A program made the translations under genes and the position numbers. From Cercis canadensis (taxonomy: Eukaryota; Streptophyta; Magnoliopsida; Fabales; Fabaceae), in NCBI GenBank assembly GCA_003255065.1, contig QAOA01006485.1:157709-221708 (forward strand): a DNA stretch of 64,000 nucleotides, written 5' to 3'. Shown piece by piece: positions 57,204-64,000 of this stretch. Each line of letters begins with the position of its first letter. Positions within the stretch are counted from its first letter, which is position 1. Below the pieces are notes generated by a model, which did not search any database, was not told the origin of the DNA, and saw only the letters and a program-made list of their open reading frames with translations.

Positions 57204-58706
57204 TGATAAGCCGGTTTTACACCGCTTATCTCGTATTATTCATGCTTGATTTTCGTTCACTCCTAAGTAATTTTGAGTAGGTTTTCTGTTGAGTGACTTT
57301 TATATCCACTTTTTAAATATCCTTTACTTAAGTATTTGATTGTTTATTGAGATTAATCATCATATAATGTGATCTTTTATGTTAAATTGTAGGTTTCATA
57401 GGTTAGAATGAAGAATTGAAGAATTGAGAAGTTTTTTGGACAGAATTCAAGAGTTGCGGCGCTCAAAACCTAGAGTCGCGGCATTGGGACAGAATTCAAG
57501 GGTTGCGGCGCTCAAAACCTAGAGTCGCAGTCCCTGAAGCATGAAACTTAAAACCAGGACAGCAGCTCAGGGGTGCACCCCTTGAACAGTAGCGCCGCAC
57601 CCCCCGTATGCAAAAAAATACACATGTTGAGACAGCAGCTCAGTGCCGCACCCCTCAAAATACAGAGGTGCGGCGCCCAAAAGTGAAAATAAGCAAATTT
57701 CTTCCAGCGAGTCAAAGGTGCGGCGCCCAAACTTCAGATGTGCGGCGCCCGAATTTAATTCTGCAGACGCAGCTTATTTTCTCATGGGTTTTAGGGCTTT
57801 AGAGTGAGGGGTATAAATAGGAAAGCTAGGGAATTAGAAAGGGTTCGTTCTTAGACACTTTTGGAGACACAAAGGAGGCAAAGCAAGGATTGAAGGGAGG
57901 AGATGCAAGATTGATTTGACCTTCAAACCAGAGTTTTTCCTCTTTTACCTTTGAATCATGTCTCAATTTTATTCTTTCTTGTTCTCTTCATCTAGTATGA
58001 ACTAATTCTCTTATCTAGGGTACGATGTAGCCTAATTGGGACCAACTGTAGTTTCTTATGAAGTTAATTCCATTATTTATCTCTTAAATTTGAGCGTTTA
58101 TCTCTTCTCTTAATGCTTCTGATTGTCTGGCTAATAATTAGATGAATTGTTAATCACAATGAGACCGGAAGGAGAGTTGTGTGTCAAGTTCCTTGGGGTA
58201 AATGCCATGAGTTACATGGAGGATAGGAATATACCTCCATGGCTTATGTAATCAGTCAAAAAGATCCACAAAACTAAATGAATTCGTAATTATTGTAACT
58301 CGTATAGGGATATACAGGGTTAGTAATTAAGGGATATTTACACTAGACCTTGGGAGAGGCTAGTGAATAAATTAGGGAATCTTGATTAGCAAATAGGAAG
58401 ATAAATTGGAGTTAATGGAATATGGAATGAAAGCTGGGAGTAATTATGGTGAAGTCGGAACCCTAGGTGTTTCTCTCTTGCTGAATCTATAATTTTTCTG
58501 GTTTAATTTGCTATTTTTCTGGTTTACATTGTTTTCATTCTATTTTTAGTTGTTTCATTGAAATATCTTCTTATCGATTGATTAGATAAAGTTAAGGTTA
58601 ACCCTATTTCGGTAGTTGGTACATTAGTCCTCGTGGGAACGATAAATTGATCTCATTTTATTACTTGCAAACGACAACGTACACTTGCGTTAGAATTTTC
58701 ACAACA
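57204..58706 (+). repeat. 3' LTR of Athila-like element A (complete)
   Basis: 1,503 bp from TGATAAGCCGG to TTTTCACAACA. It has a TATAAATAG box at 57812-57820 and GC-rich 'gcggcgc' repeats at about 57450-57750. Most of it aligns with the LTR at 40201-41664. Confidence 0.87.
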
Positions 58707-58935
58707 AATACATTGCGGGAATAGAACTCAAGACGTCAAACATTCTAGTTCCTATAACTTGAGGATTTGAACCTTGGAGTCAACATTTTTGGGAGATCCT
58801 TAAACCAGTTTTACTATGTGTGCTTGTGTACTCTCTTAATGTATTATCTAAGATATCAAGTTGAGAACTTTATCACGTAACTTATTTCATATTATAACAC
58901 CTCAGTTTAAATAATGTACATACAACATTTTGGAG
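58707..58935. other. Short spacer between two LTRs
   Basis: About 230 bp with no feature recognised. It probably holds the original flank of both elements. Confidence 0.5.
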
Positions 58936-59194
58936 TGTTACGTAAAATGTGAACGCAAGTGCACGTGCCGTAATCAAGTAATAAAGAAGTGAGATAAAGT
59001 ATCGTCCCACGGAGACTGTGGCTACTAAGTACCAAAATTATGCGTATTCTAATTTTATCTAGACAATTGATAGGTGAATTATGATGATATTTAAAAGAAA
59101 CATTAATTCATAAGAATTAAATTTAAAATACCCTAGAATAAACAATTAACAAGTTAAATAAATATAAGATAAGCGGTATAAAACTGACTTATCA
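58936..59194 (-). repeat. 3' LTR of family B element, internally deleted
   Basis: Starts TGATAAGTCAG and ends ACGTAACA on the minus strand, 259 bp. The outer part matches 63480-63640 nearly base for base. Beyond 'gatatttaaa' the sequences part, so several hundred bases of LTR are missing here. Confidence 0.82.
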
Positions 59195-61019
59195 AATACC
59201 CCCAAACTTGAGATTTGCTAGTCCTCGAGTAAAACAAAGAATTAAGCCAACAAAGTTAACAAAACTAACACAAATGAGTGACAACATAATTCTACTAACC
59301 AAATAGGTCTCAAGGATAAAAATTTATCACAGTTCAAGGAAAACTTATCATATCATGAAAGTGTATAAGTTAATTCAAATGCAAGTTGTAACTTACTAAT
59401 AATCTCCTTGAGTGTGTGTGTGTAACCCTTCACAAATGACCTCTTGCACTATGAATAAGTTTATACATGCTCACCTAAGTAATTAGACCTCTAAATAAAG
59501 CACATGAGGAACTCCATAGGCTAGTTTTTCATGTCACTCTCCACTAATGTAGGCTAGTCACAACATCAAAGATCAAAAGGGTTTTTCAAGATTGTAATGA
59601 ATGGCTAAGGTTAAGGTGAGGTAAAGGATAATCAATAAGGCTCATTCACGCATGACACAAAACCAATCTAGGCACTTTTGGAGCCTTTCTTTACTAGTCT
59701 TCATCCAACTTTTTCACTTTGATTATTTTCCTTCTTTTTACTTGATTGTGCTTCTCTTCACTCTTTCTTTTCTTTGAATGTTTGACTTCACCCCCAAACT
59801 TATTTTCTTTTAATGATCAAAAGGGTGTATCAAGTTTTTTTTTTTTTTTTGCGAGTCAAGAAGTAGTAATCTTGAATTTTTTTTTTTTTTCAAAGCTCAA
59901 CACTCCTCCTGTCCACCCTCATTTATCTATATGCTCTTAATACTTTTCCTAAACTGATAATGTGTCATGAATGCAAGGTTAGGAAAGTTATTCAAGGGTT
60001 AGTTTAAGGTAGAGGTGATAAAGAAAAGGTTACACATAGGCTCAACTGGGGTGACTAGGGACAAAAATAATGCAAGGGTCGGCTTGAAAGGCTCAAACTA
60101 TCCAAACAATGCCTAAATCATCTCCCTAAAGTTGCATAGCCTAGGATTTCGCCTCAAGCAACATTCAAACTAGTTCTAAAGTCCTTTGAGATCATATAAG
60201 TACTAAGCATGCCTAAACCTTTTTCAAATCAAGCAAAGAGTGCAAATGCTTAGGGTTATGTGCTCAATATGACAAGGAAATACAAGATAAGTAAAAACTA
60301 GCACAAGAATCACGCGTACACACAAACATAACATGCATCATTTTCCAAGAGCTATGAACAATTGCAATCATTTTTGTCATTGGCCCTAGGTTTTCAAACT
60401 TCATTATCACTCAAAACAACACAAACTATAATTAAAATCCTACAAATTAGACATCCAAATAACAAAAAGAAAGTAAAGGCAAAACAAGAGGGAGAACTTC
60501 AACATATTCCACCCCCAAATTCAAGACTAACATTGTCCTCAATGTTAAACAAATTAAAAGACAAAGTATAGAAAACTCCCTTGGATAAGAGATGGATCAA
60601 TGTTCGGTTGGAATGAGAATGAGAATGAATGTTGAAATTTCACACCTGAAATTGAACAAAACTAAAGAAGAGTTAAACTTAACACATAACTAAAGACATA
60701 AGATAAAGATTTAAGAAATCAATCAAAACAAAATAAATGGAAGGATTAAGAAAATGGGTTGCCTCTCAAAAAGCGCTTGTTTTATAGTCCTCAGCCTGAC
60801 TATCTCTGGAATAAATTAACTAGGATAAAAAATGGTAGTGGAGGTCTTTCGAAACTTCACTCCACTATCTCTATGAACCTTGGATTGTTTGTCATTCTCC
60901 TTTAATCTCCATACCTCACTTCCATCTCCAAAGCAAGAAGACTTCTAGAGGTACTCCAAAAAGATCTTTTTGAATGAGGGTTTCTTTTTCTTTTTGTTCT
61001 TATGAGATGAAACTTGATG
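59195..61019 (-). other. 3' non-coding region of family B element
   Basis: No pol coding sequence. It contains the post-integrase signature near 60760-60800 and blocks related to the 3' region of element A. A few long T-runs lie near 59837 and 59877. Confidence 0.7.
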
Positions 61020-63347
61020 TCAGGAACTTGCCACTTGCTTCGTGGGGATTTTCTTATTTTGGAACTCTGAGTCAGGTGGCTTTTCCTTCTTAAATTTCCC
61101 CTCAATGCAAGCTTCAATTGGTTTCTGTAAGGAGTTTGCTTGAGACACTTCTTTAGTACTTCCCTCTATTGTGTCGATTTTGAAGCATCTATTCTCTTCA
61201 TCCAGGTGTTTAGTTTCTTTGAAAACTCTGAAGGAGACTTGATCACCTTGAACTCTCAAGGTGAGTTGCCCTTTCTGCACATCAATGAGAGCTTTCCCAA
61301 TTGCCAAGAATGGACGACCCAGAATAATAGGGATTTCTTGGTCCTCCTCCATGTCTAGCACAACGAAGTCCGCTGGGAAGATGAACTTGTCCACTTTCAC
61401 CAATACATCCTCAAGGATTCCCTTTGGATATTTGACTGATCTATCTGCCAGTGTCAAAGAGATGGAGGTTGGTTTAACTTCTCCTATACCCAATTTCCTG
61501 AAAATAGAAAGAGGCATAAGGTTAATACTAGCACCAAGATCACAAAGTGCCTTACCAAAAGATAAGTTGCCAATAATGCAAGGAATATTAAAACTCCCTG
61601 GATCTTTTAATTTTGGTGGCAGTTTCTTTTGTAATATTGCACTGCACTCCTCAGTAAGTGCCACAGTTTCACAATCCCCTAGCCTTCTCTTATTGGTGAG
61701 AATCTCCTTCATGAACTTGACATAACTAGGCATTTGTTCCAAAGCCTCCGCAAATGGAATATTTATATGGAGTTTCTTGAACACCTCAAGGAACTTGGAG
61801 AATTGCTTGTCCATGTTTTGCTTCTGAAATCTGTGAGGGAAAGGTACTCGGGGTTTGTATGGGGGAGGGTTATCTGGAAACAATATGGACTTAGGTTGTT
61901 TCACCTCCTCTTTTGAAACATCCTTAGTAGGTACCACTAATTCTTTCTTTTTAGGCTCTTCCACCACTTTGTCATTCCGAAGAGTTATGGCATTGACTTG
62001 CTCCCTAGGATTTGTTTCAGTATTGCTGGGCAATGTGCCTTGATCTCTAGAAGAGAGAAGATTAAAAATTTGCCCAACTTGCACCTCTAAGTTCCGAATG
62101 GAAGCGGCTTGATTATGCAATGTAGTGTCAGTCCTTGTCATGAATTGAGTGGTGTTCACGGTCAACTGAGCAAAGGCATCTTCTAATGAAACTTTGGGTG
62201 GAGGTGGCTGAGCTTGGAATCCTGGTGGGTTAGCCATATTTTGAGAGTTCTTCCAAGAGAAATTAGGGTGATTCCTCCATCCCGAATTATAAGTGTTGGA
62301 ATATGGTGCACCTTGCCTATTAGAATTTCCCACAAACTGAGCTTCCTCAAGAGATGGTGGGCCATTAATGTTCATCATAGGACAATCTGCACTAGAGTGA
62401 TTGCCATGACATACTTCACATTTGACTTGAGGAGTGTGGATGGCATTGGCTGTCAGAGTACCTAATTGCTTTGCAAGAGAGTCCATCTTGGCATTGAGGG
62501 CTGTGATAGGATCAACTGCATGCATCCCATAAGCTTTCTTAGTTGGACCCCTTTCAGAAGGCCATTGGTGAGCATTTGCTGCCATTTGGTCAAGTAGCTT
62601 GAAGGCTTCTTCATCAGTTTTCTCCATTAATGACCCACTTGCGGCTGCATCAAGTAGAGTTCTAGTGGACCCATTCAAACCATTATAGAAAGTTTGAATT
62701 TGGAGCCACTCCGGTAAACCATGGTGTGGGCACTTCCTCATTAAGCCCTTGAACCGCTCCCAAGATTCATGCAAAACTTCCGTCTCATGTTGAGCAAAAG
62801 TGTTGATGTCGTTTCTCATTCTGGCAATTCTTGTTGGGGGAAAGAACCGTGTCAAGAATTGTGCCGTCATTTGATCCCAAATGCTAATGGATCCTGCTGG
62901 CAGGGAGTATAGCCAACTTCGTGCCTCATCCTTCAATGAAAATGGGAATAGACGTAGTCTGAAGGCGTCATCAATAACGCCATTGAACTTGAATGTGTCA
63001 CAAATTTCTAAAAATCCCGCCAAGTGCACATTTGCATCTTTGGTTGCAAAGCCACCAAACTGATTGGTTTGCATCATTTGGATGACACTGGGCTTGATTT
63101 CAAAGGAATTTGCCGCAATGGTTGGCCTAAAGATCCCTGAGATTTGGACAGGTCCGGTTGGAACTCCATAGTGCTTTAAAGGTCTTCTAGCAACCATTGG
63201 TGGTGGTGGTGGTGGGTTTTCTTCGGTATTCTCCATATTGATCTGAGATGGTTGTGAGGCGTTTCTTCTTTCCTTTCGGTTTCTTCTACAAGTCTTCTCG
63301 ATTTCAGAATCTAAAGGGATCAAATGAGATTGGCCCGCACTTCTCAT
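61020..63347 (-). CDS. Athila-like gag-protease polyprotein, intact
   Basis: A 775-residue uninterrupted frame. A retrotransposon gag capsid-like region spans about residues 110-230 (LFPFSLKDEARSWLYSLP, FLTRFFPP). A zinc knuckle CEVCHGNHSSADC (CX2CX3HX4C) lies near residue 310. A Lys/Glu/Pro-rich linker follows, then a retropepsin-type aspartic protease with DLGAS near residue 600 and ILGRPFL near residue 670. An internal Met-rich start (MENTEENPPPPPP) about 37 residues in may be the true start. The frame is closed by TGA at 61020-61022 soon after the protease, with no pol following. It is the longest intact coding frame in the window and contrasts with the ruined pol of its neighbours, so gag function may have been kept by recent activity. 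Confidence 0.9.
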   Translation of the reverse strand: MRSAGQSHLIPLDSEIEKTCRRNRKERRNASQPSQINMENTEENPPPPPPMVARRPLKHYGVPTGPVQISGIFRPTIAANSFEIKPSVIQMMQTNQFGGFATKDANVHLAGFLEICDTFKFNGVIDDAFRLRLFPFSLKDEARSWLYSLPAGSISIWDQMTAQFLTRFFPPTRIARMRNDINTFAQHETEVLHESWERFKGLMRKCPHHGLPEWLQIQTFYNGLNGSTRTLLDAAASGSLMEKTDEEAFKLLDQMAANAHQWPSERGPTKKAYGMHAVDPITALNAKMDSLAKQLGTLTANAIHTPQVKCEVCHGNHSSADCPMMNINGPPSLEEAQFVGNSNRQGAPYSNTYNSGWRNHPNFSWKNSQNMANPPGFQAQPPPPKVSLEDAFAQLTVNTTQFMTRTDTTLHNQAASIRNLEVQVGQIFNLLSSRDQGTLPSNTETNPREQVNAITLRNDKVVEEPKKKELVVPTKDVSKEEVKQPKSILFPDNPPPYKPRVPFPHRFQKQNMDKQFSKFLEVFKKLHINIPFAEALEQMPSYVKFMKEILTNKRRLGDCETVALTEECSAILQKKLPPKLKDPGSFNIPCIIGNLSFGKALCDLGASINLMPLSIFRKLGIGEVKPTSISLTLADRSVKYPKGILEDVLVKVDKFIFPADFVVLDMEEDQEIPIILGRPFLAIGKALIDVQKGQLTLRVQGDQVSFRVFKETKHLDEENRCFKIDTIEGSTKEVSQANSLQKPIEACIEGKFKKEKPPDSEFQNKKIPTKQVASS

Positions 63348-63456
63348 ACACTAGAGAGAATTTCCTGAAAAACACAAACACCAATAGATCACAAATAAAA
63401 ATAAAATCTAGACTAAGACTAGAACACCTTAGTATTGATATTATTAGAGACATAGT

Positions 63457-63473
63457 CCCCGGCAACGGCGCCA
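63457..63473 (-). other. Primer binding site of family B element (tRNA-Asp type)
   Basis: The minus strand reads TGGCGCCGTTGCCGGGG, the well-known primer site of Athila/Tat-type elements, a few bases inside the 5' LTR end at 63480. Confidence 0.85.
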
Positions 63474-63479
63474 AAAACT

Positions 63480-64000
63480 TGTTACGTAAAATGTGAACAC
63501 AAGTGCACGTGCCGTAATCAAGTAATAAAGAAGTGAGATAAAATATCATCCCACGGAGACTGTGGCTACTAAGTACCAAAATTATGCGTATTCTAATTTT
63601 ATCTAGACAATTGATAGGTGAATTATGATGATATTTAAATGCAAAACAGTAAACAGAGAATAATTGCTGTAAAAATGAGTAAGAATATAATGAGAAAGTA
63701 TCTAGGATGTCGATTTCACCGTAGCTAGTCTGGATCTTTATTCCTAATTCATTAATCAACAAAAATCTCTCTAATTGCTAGCCAAGAACCCTAAGTTATT
63801 TATTAGCCTTTCCCAAGGTCAAACAAATATATTCCCAACTATGAATCCACTATATTCCTATGTGAATTACGAATAATCTCAGAATTCAATTCGTTCTATG
63901 GTTCTTTTTATTGGCTACATAAACCATAACGGTATATTCCTATCCCTTATGTAATTTATGTTCTTAACCCCTATGGTCTTCAATTACAACTAACCTTCCA
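63480..64000 (-). repeat. 5' LTR of family B element, cut by window edge
   Basis: Ends TTTTACGTAACA on the minus strand next to the primer site. It is at least 521 bp. It matches the 3' LTR at 58936 and the end of the LTR that abuts the LRR pseudogene at 43717. Confidence 0.85.

Larger units (their letters stand above)
48270..58706 (+). mobile_element. Athila-like Ty3/gypsy element (family A), 5'-truncated
   Basis: Starts within reverse transcriptase and continues through RNase H, integrase, a post-integrase signature, a non-coding leader with GC-rich repeats, an env-like ORF, a polypurine tract and a complete 3' LTR. The 5' LTR, gag, protease and front of RT are missing. It is interrupted by the nested 1.9-kb TIR element at 50785-52673. 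The solo LTR at 40201 belongs to the same family but cannot be its partner because two gene remnants lie between. Confidence 0.85.
58936..64000 (-). mobile_element. Non-autonomous Athila-like element (gag-protease only), family B
   Basis: On the minus strand the order is 5' LTR (from 63480, running off the window), tRNA-Asp-type primer site, gag-protease ORF, the post-integrase signature, the 3' untranslated region, a polypurine tract and a 259-bp 3' LTR. No RT, RNase H or integrase sequence is present. The join runs from the protease C-terminus to the motif that follows integrase in element A. Such gag-only elements must borrow pol from relatives. The two LTRs are unequal because the 3' LTR has an internal deletion. 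Confidence 0.85.

Noticed and set aside
61261..61725. 154-residue plus-strand open frame
   Set aside because: It is antisense to the intact gag-protease frame and has no protein features; a shadow.

Overview
This window is nuclear DNA from a flowering plant, most likely a eudicot. The signs are AT-rich intergenic sequence, split genes with GT/AG introns, REM-type B3 transcription factors, a CC-NBS-LRR-type leucine-rich-repeat region, a cysteine-rich receptor-like kinase remnant, and a dense load of Copia, Ty3/gypsy (Athila-like) and Mutator-like elements. The species cannot be named from sequence alone. It is a scaffold with small gaps: one N block at 2024-2028 and single Ns at 21215, 23931, 36504 and 40260.

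Layout. 1-585: start of a minus-strand Copia element running off the left edge. 2.3-3.1 kb: two decayed members of a small secreted Cys-rich peptide family. 5,227-10,008: a young, nearly complete Copia element (314-bp LTRs, 5-bp target duplication) just 3' of a damaged MAPKKK-like kinase gene (10,088-10,928, minus). 15.1-30.2 kb: the best gene region, a segmental duplication in which a secreted peptide gene is followed by a multi-B3 REM gene (15,990 and 17,766-21,559; then 26,739 and 28,410-30,212). Both REM genes splice cleanly in silico. The second has lost two B3 domains by an intron-to-intron deletion, leaving a hybrid domain. Between the copies lies a 2-kb TIR element carrying a galacturonosyltransferase (GAUT) pseudogene.

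30.6-37.8 kb: a MITE, degenerate repeats, a dead MuDR-type transposase gene (32.7-35.5 kb) and a tandem array of about 190-bp units. 37.8-40.2 kb: the 3' half of a dead Copia element. 40.2-43.7 kb: two Athila-like LTRs, the second directly abutting the coding frame of an LRR resistance-gene pseudogene (43,718-46,121). 47.2-48.2 kb: a receptor-kinase pseudogene that meets a 5'-truncated Athila-like element (48.3-58.7 kb: pol, env-like ORF, 3' LTR). Inside that element sits a 1,889-bp Pack-MULE-like element carrying an ammonium-transporter (AMT2-type) fragment with its intron, flanked by a perfect 9-bp target duplication. 58.9-64.0 kb: a minus-strand Athila-like element encoding only gag and protease, with pol cleanly missing.

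The working host genes are probably only the REM genes and one or two of the peptide genes. Most other coding sequence is mobile-element or pseudogene. Its in-frame stops are largely C-to-T type changes (CAG to TAG, TGG to TGA/TAG, CGA to TGA), as expected from long-term cytosine methylation. No single new system is proven. The strongest candidates are the co-duplicated peptide-plus-REM module, the hybrid B3 domain, and two independent transposons carrying host gene fragments.
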